A stretch of DNA of 64,000 bases from Sinorhizobium mexicanum (GCF_013488225.1 NZ_CP041238.1:1017501-1081500); one strand, 5' to 3'. Shown: positions 17,460 through 27,367, counted from the stretch's first letter. Numbers and translations are program-made. The notes: a model not told the origin generated them from the letters alone.

Positions 17460-18080
17460 TCACGGATACATCCGCACCTTTGCCCAGCCGCCCTCCGGTG
17501 TTTGGCGACGGAATTCCACCCGGTCATGCAGCCGGAAGGGCCGATCGTGCCAGAATTCGATCGAGGTAGGGCGGATGCGGAAGCCGGACCAGAATTCCGG
17601 GCGCGGGATTTCGCCGATGGCGTGGCGTGCCGTGTATTCGGCGACCGCCTTTTCAAGAGCAAAACGGCTTTCGAGCGGACGTGATTGCTTCGAGGCCCAG
17701 GCGCCGATGCGGCTGCCGCGCGGCCGGCTGCCGAAATATTCGTCCGCCTCTTCGTCGGAGACGATTTCGACCGGACCGCGGATCCGCACCTGTCGGCGCA
17801 GTGATTTCCAGTGGAAACACATCGCGGCTTTGCGGGCGGAAAGAATTTCACGGCCTTTCTGGCTCTCGAAATTTGTGTAGAAGACGAAACCGCGTTCATC
17901 GAATCCCTTGAGCAGCACCATGCGCACATTGGGCAGCCCATCCGGATCGACGGTCGCAAGCGCCAAGGCGTTCGGATCGTTGATCTCGTTCTCTTCGGCG
18001 TCCTTCAACCATGTGCCAAAAAGGGAAAAGGGTTCATTCGCTTCGGTGAAGTCACCGGTTGTTAACTCATTCGCGGTCAT
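17460..18080 (-). CDS. pdxH: pyridoxamine 5'-phosphate oxidase
   Basis: A 206-residue FMN enzyme that oxidises pyridoxine or pyridoxamine 5'-phosphate to pyridoxal 5'-phosphate. Motifs include [39 protein letters not shown] (landmarks FYTN, SQKG), QVRIRGPVE, and the C-terminal [10 protein letters not shown]. The start at 18080 has GGAAGG upstream; the open frame extends further but the extension is not family-like. It is convergent with the deacetylase gene, 12 bp apart, and divergent from the lipoprotein gene that follows. Confidence 0.96.
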   Translation of the reverse strand: MTANELTTGDFTEANEPFSLFGTWLKDAEENEINDPNALALATVDPDGLPNVRMVLLKGFDERGFVFYTNFESQKGREILSARKAAMCFHWKSLRRQVRIRGPVEIVSDEEADEYFGSRPRGSRIGAWASKQSRPLESRFALEKAVAEYTARHAIGEIPRPEFWSGFRIRPTSIEFWHDRPFRLHDRVEFRRQTPEGGWAKVRMYP

Positions 18081-18221
18081 AGTGCCTTCCAATGACGTGA
18101 TATCTGGCGCGGGAACGCCTCGGGATGAGCCCGGTCGGTGTTTCCGCATCGAAAAGTGTCAGAGCCTGCCTGTGGACTTCCTCGGAAAACGTGCAGCTCT
18201 TGCGAGTCTGACAGGATTGCC

Positions 18222-18674
18222 GTGCAAGACATAGCAAAGTCGATCGATGGCAAGAAGGGTTTTTCCTTCGCCTTGCTGCGCAGCGGAGTGCTTTGTATGG
18301 CACTTCTCACTCTGCCGGGGTGCATGGGCGCGGGCCTTGATCTCTTTGGCGGCCCAAGCGTCGATCATGTGTCAACGGGAACCGTACCGGTCGCGAAAAC
18401 CGCGGACGGTCTCTCGGACGCCGTTGCCGTGCGCAACGCGGTTTCCTCCGCGGATATCAGTCAGGGTGGTGATAGCCCGATCCCGTGGGCAAACGCGACG
18501 TCCGGCAGTGCAGGCGTCATCAGTGCAATCCAGGAAGACCGTGCCAGCGGCATGCTCTGCCGGCACTTCACGACCACCCGTCACTCTTATGAAGGCATAG
18601 CGAAGTTCGACGGAAGCGCCTGCCAGCTCGGCAACGGCGAATGGCACCTGACGAGCTTCGGGCCGCAGGGCTGA
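18222..18674 (+). CDS. RT0821/Lpp0805-like surface lipoprotein
   Basis: A 150-residue protein beginning at a GTG with AGGA six bases upstream. A hydrophobic signal ends in a lipobox-like LPGC (Cys at about residue 34), so it is probably an outer-membrane lipoprotein. The C-terminal half (ASGMLCRHFTTTRHSYEGIAKFDG, with two Cys, and ending GEWHLTSFG) matches the family of small surface antigens found across alphaproteobacteria. Its function is unknown. Confidence 0.8.
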   Translation: MQDIAKSIDGKKGFSFALLRSGVLCMALLTLPGCMGAGLDLFGGPSVDHVSTGTVPVAKTADGLSDAVAVRNAVSSADISQGGDSPIPWANATSGSAGVISAIQEDRASGMLCRHFTTTRHSYEGIAKFDGSACQLGNGEWHLTSFGPQG

Positions 18675-18879
18675 AAATCCTCGATTAACCACGTTGTTTC
18701 AAAGCCGCGGAAAAGCATCGCGACCCGTTCGTTCGCGCCGGCCCCAGAACCGCCGGCTAACCTATATTTAGCAACTTCTCCAGATCATTGCCGGGAAAGG
18801 AAGTCGCAAGGCGCGGCCTTCTTATCGTGGTGAGATATGGCGAGCGAAGGCCGCCGATCGGAGAAGATGGTGACGAACC

Positions 18880-19938
18880 ATGCGTGATCCCTATGCTATT
18901 CTCGGCGTGCGCCGCAATGCCGGCCAGGATGAGATCAAGGCGGCTTGGCGATCGGTCGCCAAGGCCGTGCATCCGGACCACAACCAGGAAGATCCTTCGG
19001 CGACACAGCGCTTTGCCGAGGCGGGCAGGGCGTATGAACTGTTGCGCGATCCAATCCTGAGAAGCCGTTACGATCGTGTTCGGCGTGAAGCCGAGCTGCG
19101 TCGCATGGAAGCGATGAAGCAGAAAATGCGTGGACCGGAGCCTGCAGAGCAGCCCGTCGACGCGGAAACGGCTGAAGAGGCCATCTCGCGCATCTTCGGT
19201 GTCGAACCGCAGGCTGCAGCATCTCCCTCGAAACCAAGAACAGCGTCTGCGCGGCCAGTCGAAAAGGGCGAGCTGCCGGCGGATATCGGCCCGGAGGCAA
19301 CCGCGGATTCGAAACGGGAGGAAGCGCTCAAGTTCGAAGCAACGGCCTTCCGGCGCTCCGCAGCGCCGGCAGCGGACCTGGTCGCCGCGATCGTACGGCG
19401 AATTCGTGGCCGCACCGCAAAGACGGCCGAGAAAGTGCCGGATCTGGCGGTCGACGTTCATGTGAGCATCGAGCAGGTTGTCAATCGCGCCCGGATGTCC
19501 ATCGAGCTTCCGGACGGCGAAACCGTAAAGCTCTCGATCCCGCCCGGCGCTACCGACGGCCAGACCATTCGACTGAGGGAACAGGGTTACCGGGTGACGG
19601 GCATGGCGCGCGGCGATGTCCTGGCGACATTGCGGATCAACCAGGAAGGGGCGTTCCGAACGCAAGGTCTCGATCTGGTGACCACCCTGCCGCTCGACCT
19701 TGAAGATGCCGTGCTCGGCTGCGACGCTGTCGTAGAAACGCCAAACGGGCCGGTTACGGTGACTGTTCCGGCCTGGTCCGGGTCGGACAAGGTGATCCGG
19801 GTTGCCGGTGCGGGGTTGCGCGGCACGGATGGAGAAGCCGGGGATCTGCTTGTCGAACTGCGACTGATGCTTCGCGAAAAGCCGGACGACAAGGTAACAG
19901 ACCTGATGCGTTCCTTGCGCCATGGCCTTTATCTGTGA
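18880..19938 (+). CDS. DnaJ-domain co-chaperone, CbpA-like (no zinc finger)
   Basis: A 352-residue protein with an N-terminal J domain (DPYAILGV, then the diagnostic HPD tripeptide in AVHPDHNQED at about residue 35, and AYELLRDPILRSRYD). A charged linker (70-180) follows, then a DnaJ C-terminal substrate domain (VSIEQVVNRARMSIELPDG, PPGATDGQTIRL). There is no CxxCxGxG zinc repeat and no long Gly/Phe stretch, so it resembles CbpA rather than DnaJ. It would stimulate DnaK ATPase. Confidence 0.87.
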   Translation: MRDPYAILGVRRNAGQDEIKAAWRSVAKAVHPDHNQEDPSATQRFAEAGRAYELLRDPILRSRYDRVRREAELRRMEAMKQKMRGPEPAEQPVDAETAEEAISRIFGVEPQAAASPSKPRTASARPVEKGELPADIGPEATADSKREEALKFEATAFRRSAAPAADLVAAIVRRIRGRTAKTAEKVPDLAVDVHVSIEQVVNRARMSIELPDGETVKLSIPPGATDGQTIRLREQGYRVTGMARGDVLATLRINQEGAFRTQGLDLVTTLPLDLEDAVLGCDAVVETPNGPVTVTVPAWSGSDKVIRVAGAGLRGTDGEAGDLLVELRLMLREKPDDKVTDLMRSLRHGLYL

Positions 19939-20140
19939 CGGTTTTCTGACAAGCTGAACCAATATTACGGGGACTAACAGTTCCTGATCCGCGCCGCGCT
20001 TGAACCGTTTTAACGGCTATGCCATAGGCAAATGCTCGACAATTTGCCGCACCGCACAGGACCTTGTGCGGCGGCGTTGACATTCGTGAACTCTCGCACC
20101 GGCGGCGGCCGGTGCAGGCAGACAGTATTGGGGACATTCC

Positions 20141-20959
20141 ATGGCTCAGGCATCGGGTCTGATGAATGGCAAGCGCGGCGTCATTATGGGCGTCGCAAAC
20201 AACCGTTCGATCGCATGGGGCATCGCAAAGGCTTGCGCGGAAGCGGGTGCTGAAATCGCGCTGACCTGGCAGGGCGACGCACTGAAGAAGCGTGTCGAAC
20301 CGTTGGCGCAGGAACTTGGCGCCTTCATGGCGGGCCATTGCGACGTGACCGACCTTGCATCGATTGATGCCGTCTTTTCAACTCTTGAAGAGAAGTGGGG
20401 CAAGATCGACTTCGTTGTGCATGCCATTGCCTTCTCCGACAAGGATGAACTGACGGGGCGCTACCTCGATACGAGCCGCGACAACTTCGCGCGTACGATG
20501 GATATTTCCGTCTACTCCTTCACGGCCGTCGCCGCACGCGCCGAGCGCGTCATGAACGACGGCGGCTCGATGCTGACGCTCACCTACTACGGTGCTGAGA
20601 AGGTGATGCCGCATTACAACGTCATGGGCGTTGCCAAGGCGGCGCTCGAGGCGAGCGTGCGTTACCTTGCTGTCGATGTCGGCAACCGCGGTATCCGCGT
20701 GAACGCGATCTCGGCCGGCCCGATCAAGACGCTCGCCGCGTCCGGCATCGGCGATTTCCGCTATATCCTCAAATGGAACGAGTACAATGCGCCGTTGAAG
20801 CGTACCGTCTCGATCGAGGAAGTCGGCAATTCGGCGCTCTATCTGCTCTCCGACCTGTCGAGCGGCGTGACTGGCGAAGTGCACCACGTCGATTCCGGTT
20901 ACCATACGGTCGGCATGAAGGCTGTCGATGCACCGGACATTTCCGTTCTGAAGGACTGA
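20141..20959 (+). CDS. fabI: enoyl-[acyl-carrier-protein] reductase (NADH)
   Basis: A 272-residue SDR-fold enzyme catalysing the last reduction in each fatty acid elongation cycle. The FabI cofactor motif is GVANNRSIAWGIAKA (about residues 13-27). The catalytic tyrosine and lysine are in YYGAEKVMPHYNVMGVAKAAL (landmarks Y-x6-K, about 155-165), and the substrate loop is SAGPIKTLAASGI. It stands alone, preceded by a 202-bp intergenic region, and is followed 45-55 bp later by the histidine phosphatase gene. Confidence 0.96.
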   Translation: MAQASGLMNGKRGVIMGVANNRSIAWGIAKACAEAGAEIALTWQGDALKKRVEPLAQELGAFMAGHCDVTDLASIDAVFSTLEEKWGKIDFVVHAIAFSDKDELTGRYLDTSRDNFARTMDISVYSFTAVAARAERVMNDGGSMLTLTYYGAEKVMPHYNVMGVAKAALEASVRYLAVDVGNRGIRVNAISAGPIKTLAASGIGDFRYILKWNEYNAPLKRTVSIEEVGNSALYLLSDLSSGVTGEVHHVDSGYHTVGMKAVDAPDISVLKD

Positions 20960-21012
20960 TTTTCCTTTTTTGATATGACGGCGGTGGTGACAGCTCGCCC
21001 GGAGTGAATGCT

Positions 21013-21597
21013 GTGCTCGTCTACATGGTTCGGCATGGACAAACGGATTGGAACGCCGAAAGCCGTCTTCAGGGACAAAAGGACATTCCCCTCAACGAAA
21101 CCGGCCGCCGACAGGCGACCGGTAACGGTCTTTCACTGGCGGAGATCCTCGGGCGCGAATCGAGCAACTTCGATTTCGTCGCCAGCCCGCTCGGCCGCAC
21201 ACGCGAGACCATGGAGCGCATGCGATACGCCATGGGGCTCGATCCGCTTTCCTACCGTACTGACGACAGGCTGAAGGAAGTCTCTTTCGGCGACTGGGAA
21301 GGCCTCACCTTGCCCGAATTGAAGCGCCAGGTACCGCAGCGCATCGCCGAAAGACGCGTTGCCAAATGGGATTTCATCCCGCCCGGCCAGAATGCGGAAA
21401 GCTACGAAATTCTGTCTTGGCGCGTCGGCGCCTGGTTGAAGGACGCGACGCGCCCGACAGTCTGCGTTACGCATGGCGGCGTCATTCGCGTGTTGTTCAA
21501 GCTTCTCGGAGAAATGAGCGCGGACGAAGCGGCGGCATCGGCCATTCCGCAGGACCGGCTACTGAGGATCGCGGATGGCGCGATCGGCTGGATTTAG
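21013..21597 (+). CDS. histidine phosphatase family protein (phosphoglycerate mutase-like)
   Basis: A 194-residue phosphatase. The catalytic motif is MVRHGQTDWNAESRLQGQKD (about residues 4-23, phosphorylated His in RHG), the second arginine follows in SPLGRTRETMERM, and the second His is in VTHGGVIRVLF. Substrate unknown (sugar phosphate or broad). The GTG at 21013 has GGAG nine bases upstream; a GTG three codons earlier is in frame but lacks one. A hairpin terminator and an 18-bp tandem duplication follow. Confidence 0.9.
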   Translation: MLVYMVRHGQTDWNAESRLQGQKDIPLNETGRRQATGNGLSLAEILGRESSNFDFVASPLGRTRETMERMRYAMGLDPLSYRTDDRLKEVSFGDWEGLTLPELKRQVPQRIAERRVAKWDFIPPGQNAESYEILSWRVGAWLKDATRPTVCVTHGGVIRVLFKLLGEMSADEAAASAIPQDRLLRIADGAIGWI

Positions 21598-21621
21598 TCT
21601 AGGCAACCACTCCGACAGTCC

Positions 21622-21657
21622 GAGCGGGGCGGGGTTGCTGAGCGGGGCGGGGTTGCT
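21622..21657. repeat. 18-bp tandem duplication
   Basis: GAGCGGGGCGGGGTTGCT occurs twice directly adjacent (21622-21639 and 21640-21657). It lies just behind the histidine phosphatase stop and before a hairpin. It looks like a recent replication-slippage duplication. Confidence 0.9.
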
Positions 21658-21661
21658 GAAA

Positions 21662-21681
21662 GGCCCGCGCTTATGCGGGCC
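21662..21681. terminator. GC-rich hairpin between convergent genes
   Basis: GGCCCGC and GCGGGCC pair over a six-base loop. The T-run is weak. It could terminate the phosphatase transcript and, on the other strand, that of the DUF1344 gene. Confidence 0.55.
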
Positions 21682-21718
21682 CCTTGCATGCTTCCTTCGA
21701 TCCTATTCGAAGTCACGA

Positions 21719-21979
21719 TTATTGGACGATTTCCAGGTCGTTGATGACGCGTTTGCCATCGACTTCGGTGTAGAAGACGAGAACCTTGACGCCTGCCTCG
21801 AGACCTTCGAAGTTGAACTCCTCGGGAGCCTGATAACTTTTGCCGTCATCCAGCGAGAGGCTCAGGCGCTCGGTGTCCACACTGGTGATCACCGCCTCCA
21901 CGTCAGCGCTTTCAGCATGCGCGGAAAGCGGCGAAAGCAAACCTGCAGTGGCCATGAGTGCGGCAATGACAAATCGCAT
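21719..21979 (-). CDS. DUF1344 domain-containing small exported protein
   Basis: An 86-residue protein with a signal peptide (MRFVIAALMATAGLLSPLSAHA, cleavage after AHA) and a mature part of about 64 residues forming a small beta-domain (EAVITSVDTERLSLSLDDG, YQAPEEFNFEGLEAG, VLVFY). DUF1344 proteins are small periplasmic proteins of Rhizobiales with no known function. The ATG at 21979 has GAGGAGGG nearby and is preferred over an earlier in-frame start. It is convergent with the histidine phosphatase gene. Confidence 0.85.
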   Translation of the reverse strand: MRFVIAALMATAGLLSPLSAHAESADVEAVITSVDTERLSLSLDDGKSYQAPEEFNFEGLEAGVKVLVFYTEVDGKRVINDLEIVQ

Positions 21980-22267
21980 CCCTCTTGCCCTCCTCAATGA
22001 TTCTGCGAATATTCTTGTCATCACCATTTGATCCCCGATTGTGGCAAAAGTTGCCTAATACCGTTGCTTTAGCGCAACTGTCGGAAGGTTTAGGACAGTG
22101 CGGCCGGTGATCGGAGAGTGGACGGCGTTGTGGGCAATTTCAAGCCGACGAGGCTGGTCGGCTGCCCGGAGGACGGCCGTTGTCACCACGTTTTCCAATG
22201 AAATTTTTGCGAAAGCCTATCTTAAGACTCCAAGGCTACCGTGCGCCCGGGGATTGGGGAAAGACAA

Positions 22268-24985
22268 TTGAAGATTATCGTCGCTCTGCGCCGCCGCATT
22301 CGTGCGATTGCCAATTTTGCGAAGCCGTCGCTCATTCCGGCGCTGATTGCGGGCGCCGTGGTCTTCCTCGGCGGCAATATCTATGAGCGCCAGCACCGCG
22401 AGAACTTTCGCAAAGACCTCAAGATCGATGTCGAAAACGAATTGAACCTGATTGCGGGCCGTTTCCGCGCGGAATTCAACACCAATATCGCCGCGCTCAA
22501 TGGACTGGCGAACGGGATCGCCGTCCAACTGGAAATGAAGGAAAGCGATTTCAGCAAACTGGCATCGAAACTGCTCCTGCAAAATCCCCAACTCGTTCGT
22601 GTTTCTGCGGCGCCGGCGGGCATCGTCACTGTGACTGTCTCACAGGAGCGCCAACAATCCTTCGTCGGCACGGACTTCGGCAGGTTCCGGGCAATGCGGG
22701 GGGCGCTCGACCGTGCAGCCTTGACGACGAAGCCTGTGGTCGTCGGACCGGTGCGCCTGCCAAGCAGCCGCAATGGCTTCGAGATTTTTGTGCCGGTCTC
22801 CTCCAATGCCGACGGCCGAACCGCGTTCTGGGGCTTCGTTGAGGCCGTCCTTGATGAAGAGGCGCTCTATCGGTCGGCGCGCCTCAATGAGGAAAGGATG
22901 GAAATGCGCGAGGCAGGCGGCCGCGACCATCGGCATGTGCCTATTCATCTTGCCATTCGCGACGTTTCGGTGAGCGACAACGTTCTGGAACCGTTTCTCG
23001 ACGAGACTGGGGTGTTCCTGAACTCACCGGTCCTCCGGGAGCTGATCCTGCCCGGTGGCGTGTGGGAATTAGCCGCTACTCCCGTCGCCGGCTGGGCGCA
23101 GGAACCGGCGAACAGCGGTGAGATCAGGCTTGCGACCATCGCCGCAGTCGTGGTCGTCGTCGTGCCTATTTTTCTCGCCGGTGGTCTCGTCAACGAGCGC
23201 CAGCGAAACATCGCCAAGCTCAAGGCGCGCGAAAGCGAGGTGATGGCCTTGTCCCATCGTCTCAACCTGGCTCTGGATGCGTCGAAGATCGGAATCTGGG
23301 AGATCGACATTGCCACCCAGGAAAGGTCCTGGGACGACCGGATGTTCCATCTGCATGGGCTGGTCCGCACCGGCGGAGATCCAACTCATGAGGAATGGCG
23401 TGCGACTGTGCACCCCGACGACATCGCCGCTGCCTCCATCGCCTTGTTCCGTAGCCTGGACGAAGGGCTTGAGCATCGCTCACAATACCGCGTTGTGATG
23501 GCGGATGGCTCCATCCGTCACGTCCGCCATGTGGGCTCGGCCCATGAGGGAGCCGACGCCCGCGCGAAAATCACCGGGATAAGCTGGGACGTCACCGACG
23601 ACGTGCTGATGACCGAGCAGCTTAGGGCGGCCAAGGCGACTGCCGATATGAAGAATGCCGAACTCGCCGATGCAAAGGATCGCATCGAGCACAATGCCCT
23701 GCATGATCCGCTGACGGGACTCGGCAACCGGCGGATGCTCGACAAGGCGCTCGATCGGCTCTTCGCGGCGAATGCCGTAAAGTCGGAGGGCATCGCCATC
23801 CTCCATATCGATCTCGACCGCTTCAAGCAGATCAACGACACGCTCGGACACGCAGCCGGTGACGCCATGCTCGTTCATGCTTCCGAGATCCTGCGCTCGA
23901 GCATCTCGCCAGATGACATCGTCGCCCGCATCGGCGGAGACGAATTCGTTGTGGTGATTTCGGGAGCACCGGACGACAGGGCGCTGGCCGCGCTGTGCGA
24001 CCACATCATCGCCCAGATGCGCCAGCCGGTCGACTATGACGGGTTTCCCTGTCGCTTCGGCGTCAGCATTGGCGTTGCGGTGGCGCATCGCTCCACGGCG
24101 GATGCGCGCAAGTTGCTCGTCAATGCCGACATCGCGCTCTATCGAGCCAAGGAAAGTGGACGCAACCGCTATCAGTTCTTCACGCAGGCGTTGGAGGCCG
24201 AAGTGGTGACCAACAAGCGCATCGCCGATGAAATCCTGGAAGGGATCGAACGCGACGAATTCGTGCCGTGGTACCAGCCGCAGTTCGACGCCTCGACGCT
24301 CGTATTGTCCGGTGTCGAGGCGCTGATCCGTTGGCAGCATCCCCGCGAGGGAATCCTGACGCCGGACCGGTTCCTGAGGATCGCCGAAGAGTTGAACGTG
24401 ACAGCGACGCTCGATCGGCTGGTCCTGCAAAAGGCTCTCGCCGACCGGATGCGCTGGGCCTCGGCCGGTCTCCATGTGCCGAAGATTTCCGTGAACGTCT
24501 CTGCCAAGCGCCTGCAGGAAAAGGATCTGCTCGCCTCGCTCAAGGGGCTGAGCATCATGCCCGGCCAGATTTCGTTCGAACTGGTCGAGTCGATCTTCCT
24601 CGACGAAAGCGACGATGTCGTCACAGCCAATATCGACGGGATCAAGAAACTTGGTATCGACATCGAGATCGACGATTTCGGTACCGGGCACACCTCGATC
24701 GTCAGCCTTTTGAAGATCAAGCCGAAGCGCTTGAAGATCGATCGCCAGCTGGTGGCGCCGGTGCTCGGCGCCCGAACAGAGCAGGCGCTCGTGCGCTCGA
24801 TCATCGACATCGGCCGTTCGCTTGGCATCGAAACCGTCGCCGAAGGCGTCGAAACCATGGCGCATGCGGAAATGCTCGGCATTCTCGGTTGCGACCTTCT
24901 GCAGGGCTACGCCTTTTCCAGGCCGTTGAGCAGCGAAGGCTTTTTTGCCTTCGCGACGGATCGCGGAATCCGCCTCGCCTCCTGA
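22268..24985 (+). CDS. membrane CHASE-PAS-GGDEF-EAL cyclic-di-GMP protein
   Basis: A 905-residue inner-membrane signalling protein. It has one transmembrane segment near residue 27-45, a periplasmic CHASE-like sensor (about 60-290), a second membrane segment (ATIAAVVVVVVPIFLAGG, about 295), a PAS/PAC region (about 330-460), a GGDEF domain with intact RIGGDEFVVV (about residue 556) and an EAL domain with EALIRW (about 684), ELVESIF, DDFGTGHTS and EGVET. Both catalytic signatures are intact, so both diguanylate cyclase and phosphodiesterase activity are possible. The RxxD inhibitory site before GGDEF is not conserved (SPDD). The TTG at 22268 has GGGGAAAG upstream; a GTG nine codons earlier is the alternative. 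Confidence 0.9.
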   Translation: MKIIVALRRRIRAIANFAKPSLIPALIAGAVVFLGGNIYERQHRENFRKDLKIDVENELNLIAGRFRAEFNTNIAALNGLANGIAVQLEMKESDFSKLASKLLLQNPQLVRVSAAPAGIVTVTVSQERQQSFVGTDFGRFRAMRGALDRAALTTKPVVVGPVRLPSSRNGFEIFVPVSSNADGRTAFWGFVEAVLDEEALYRSARLNEERMEMREAGGRDHRHVPIHLAIRDVSVSDNVLEPFLDETGVFLNSPVLRELILPGGVWELAATPVAGWAQEPANSGEIRLATIAAVVVVVVPIFLAGGLVNERQRNIAKLKARESEVMALSHRLNLALDASKIGIWEIDIATQERSWDDRMFHLHGLVRTGGDPTHEEWRATVHPDDIAAASIALFRSLDEGLEHRSQYRVVMADGSIRHVRHVGSAHEGADARAKITGISWDVTDDVLMTEQLRAAKATADMKNAELADAKDRIEHNALHDPLTGLGNRRMLDKALDRLFAANAVKSEGIAILHIDLDRFKQINDTLGHAAGDAMLVHASEILRSSISPDDIVARIGGDEFVVVISGAPDDRALAALCDHIIAQMRQPVDYDGFPCRFGVSIGVAVAHRSTADARKLLVNADIALYRAKESGRNRYQFFTQALEAEVVTNKRIADEILEGIERDEFVPWYQPQFDASTLVLSGVEALIRWQHPREGILTPDRFLRIAEELNVTATLDRLVLQKALADRMRWASAGLHVPKISVNVSAKRLQEKDLLASLKGLSIMPGQISFELVESIFLDESDDVVTANIDGIKKLGIDIEIDDFGTGHTSIVSLLKIKPKRLKIDRQLVAPVLGARTEQALVRSIIDIGRSLGIETVAEGVETMAHAEMLGILGCDLLQGYAFSRPLSSEGFFAFATDRGIRLAS

Positions 24986-25101
24986 TCGAATTATCGACAA
25001 AGACCGACCGAGCTGCAGAAAGTCTTTTCCCTTTGACGGCTTTCCACTAAGAGAGGGCGCGCGTCTGTTTTTGCGCGCGGTTGTCAGCGTTCGGTGTCGT
25101 C

Positions 25102-26199
25102 ATGTCGCACAATAGCTTCGGTCACCTCTTCCGCGTCACCACCTGGGGCGAAAGCCATGGGCCGGCGCTCGGCTGCGTTGTCGACGGATGCCCGCCCGGC
25201 ATTCGCTTCACGCTCGCCGAAATCCAGGCCTGGCTCGACAAGCGCAAGCCCGGGCAATCCCGTTTCGTGACCCAGCGCCGCGAGGACGATCTGGTCAAGA
25301 TCCTCTCCGGCGTGATGTTCGGCGACGACGGCGAGACGATGATCTCGACCGGTACGCCGATCTCGATGATGATCGAGAACACCGACCAGCGCTCGAAGGA
25401 CTATTCCGAGATCGCCAAGCGTTACCGCCCCGGCCACGCGGATTACACCTATGACGTCAAATACGGCATTCGTGATTATCGCGGCGGCGGACGCTCTTCG
25501 GCGCGGGAAACAGCGGCCCGCGTTGCCGCCGGCGGCATCGCTCGAAAAGTCGTACCCGGCCTGGTCGTGCGCGGGGCGCTCGTCCAGATCGGCAAGCACA
25601 GGATTAATCGTGCCAACTGGGATTGGGCGGAGGTGAACAACAACCCGTTCTTCGCCCCCGACCCGGCGATCGTTCCCGTCTGGGAAGAATATCTCGACGG
25701 CATCCGCAAGGCCGGTTCATCGATCGGTGCAGTCGTTGAGGTGGTTGCCGAGGGCGTGCCTGCGGGTATCGGCGCGCCGATCTACGGCAAGCTCGATCAG
25801 GACATCGCTGCGAACCTGATGTCGATCAATGCGGTCAAGGGCGTGGAGATCGGCAACGGTTTTGCCGCCGCCGAGATCAGTGGCGAGGAGAACGCCGACG
25901 AGATGCGGATGGGGCCTGGCGGCAAGCCGGTTTTTCTTTCCAACAATGCGGGCGGCATCTTGGGCGGTATCGCTACGGGTCAGCCAGTTGTTGCACGCTT
26001 CGCGATCAAGCCGACGTCATCCATCCTGACCGAACGGCGCTCGATCGACAGCGACGGCAACGAGGTGGACGTGCGCACCAAGGGCCGCCACGATCCGTGC
26101 GTCGGGATCCGGGCCGTGCCGATCGGCGAGGCGATGCTCGCCTGCACCATCGCCGACCATTACCTGCGCGACCGGGGCCAGACCGGGCGGTTGAAGTAG
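25102..26199 (+). CDS. aroC: chorismate synthase
   Basis: A 365-residue enzyme that converts 5-enolpyruvylshikimate-3-phosphate to chorismate using reduced FMN, the last step of the shikimate pathway. Signatures: [18 protein letters not shown], then [14 protein letters not shown] with the following [18 protein letters not shown], and [17 protein letters not shown] near the C-terminus. The ATG at 25102 gives the conserved [11 protein letters not shown]-terminus; the frame is open seven codons upstream. ribB follows after 16 bp. Confidence 0.97.
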   Translation: MSHNSFGHLFRVTTWGESHGPALGCVVDGCPPGIRFTLAEIQAWLDKRKPGQSRFVTQRREDDLVKILSGVMFGDDGETMISTGTPISMMIENTDQRSKDYSEIAKRYRPGHADYTYDVKYGIRDYRGGGRSSARETAARVAAGGIARKVVPGLVVRGALVQIGKHRINRANWDWAEVNNNPFFAPDPAIVPVWEEYLDGIRKAGSSIGAVVEVVAEGVPAGIGAPIYGKLDQDIAANLMSINAVKGVEIGNGFAAAEISGEENADEMRMGPGGKPVFLSNNAGGILGGIATGQPVVARFAIKPTSSILTERRSIDSDGNEVDVRTKGRHDPCVGIRAVPIGEAMLACTIADHYLRDRGQTGRLK

Positions 26200-26215
26200 T
26201 TTCGGGAGGATCCTG

Positions 26216-27316
26216 ATGTCCTATGACCAGAAGCGCGTCGTCGACGCCATTCGCGCCTTCGAGGCTGGCGAGATCGTCGTCGTCACCGATGACGGCGGCC
26301 GCGAGAACGAGGGCGACCTGATTGTCGCAGCTGTGCATTGCACACCCGAAAAGATGGCCTTTATCGTCCGCCACACCTCAGGCATCGTCTGTGCGCCGAT
26401 GCCGCGCGAGGAGGCAAAACGCCTCAATCTGAACGCGATGGTGGCGGAGAACGATTCCGCCCATACGACCGCATTCACCGTTTCGGTCGATTTCAGGCAC
26501 GGAACCACGACCGGCATCTCGGCCGACGACCGGACGCTGACCGTTCGCAACCTTGCCAATCCGAACATCGGATCGGCCGATTTCGTCCGTCCGGGCCATA
26601 TCTTCCCGCTGGTGGCGCGCGAGGGTGGTGTGCTGATGCGTTCGGGCCATACCGAGGCGGCCGTGGACCTCTGCAAGCTCGCGAGCCTCCCGCCGGTCGG
26701 CGTCATCAGCGAGCTCGTCAACGACGACGGCACCGTGATGCGCGGCCCGCAGGTCGAAAGCTTCGCCGAGACTCACGGCCTGAAACAGGTCTCGGTCGCG
26801 GATCTGATCGCCTACCGCCAGCGCAAGGAGACGCTGATCGAGCAGGGCAATTGCTTCCAGATTGATACGCCTTACGGCAAGGCGAAGGGTCACACCTATT
26901 CGCTGCCGTGGGATCCGATGCAGCATCTTGCCGTCGTCTTCGGCGACATTCGCGACGGCGTCGACATCCCCGTTCGTCTGCACCTTGAGAATGTTGGCGC
27001 GGATGTCTTCGGCGGTGACCGTCAGATCGACGCGATCATGAAACGCATCGCCGGAGAGGGAAGGGGCGTCATCGTCTATCTGCGCGAGGGTTCTGTGGGC
27101 GTCGGTGTTTCGCAAACAGCGCGGAAGGGCAAGCATGATCGCGAGGAGCATTCGGAAGCCCAGGCCCGCGAAAGCGAATGGCTGGAAATCGGTCTCGGCG
27201 CACAGATCCTGAAGGATCTCGGCATTACGTCGATCCGCCTCATTTCCTCGCGCGAGCGCCACTACGTCGGCCTCGAGGGGTTCGGCATCAAGATTGCCGC
27301 CACCGAGATCCTGTAA
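26216..27316 (+). CDS. ribB: 3,4-dihydroxy-2-butanone 4-phosphate synthase with degenerate GTP cyclohydrolase II-like C-terminus
   Basis: A 366-residue RibBA-type protein. The N-terminal DHBP synthase domain is intact (DDGGRENEGDLIVAA, TTTGISADDR, GHTEAAVDLCKL), converting ribulose 5-phosphate to the four-carbon riboflavin precursor. The C-terminal half (about 205-366) aligns with GTP cyclohydrolase II, but where that enzyme has three zinc cysteines (ECLTGDVFGSLRCDC-type motif) this protein reads RLHLENVGADVFGGDRQIDA, without any of them. The cyclohydrolase activity is therefore predicted lost, and a separate RibA is expected elsewhere. It is probably co-transcribed with aroC. Confidence 0.93.
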   Translation: MSYDQKRVVDAIRAFEAGEIVVVTDDGGRENEGDLIVAAVHCTPEKMAFIVRHTSGIVCAPMPREEAKRLNLNAMVAENDSAHTTAFTVSVDFRHGTTTGISADDRTLTVRNLANPNIGSADFVRPGHIFPLVAREGGVLMRSGHTEAAVDLCKLASLPPVGVISELVNDDGTVMRGPQVESFAETHGLKQVSVADLIAYRQRKETLIEQGNCFQIDTPYGKAKGHTYSLPWDPMQHLAVVFGDIRDGVDIPVRLHLENVGADVFGGDRQIDAIMKRIAGEGRGVIVYLREGSVGVGVSQTARKGKHDREEHSEAQARESEWLEIGLGAQILKDLGITSIRLISSRERHYVGLEGFGIKIAATEIL

Positions 27317-27342
27317 GTAGCGGTCCTTGCGTACCACAAGAA

Positions 27343-27367
27343 AAAGCCGCGCTCGAAGCGCGGCTTT
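27343..27367. terminator. bidirectional rho-independent-type terminator
   Basis: AAAGCCGCGCT and AGCGCGGCTTT form an 11-bp stem over the loop CGA, flanked by A-rich sequence on the left. It lies between the convergent ribB and IalB-like genes and can serve both. Confidence 0.85.

Noticed and set aside
23480..25000. A 506-codon minus-strand open frame opposite the CHASE-GGDEF-EAL gene
   Set aside because: It is antisense to intact GGDEF and EAL motifs and has no domain of its own.
26200..26215. FMN riboswitch before ribB
   Set aside because: Only 16 bp separate aroC and ribB, so there is no room for it.
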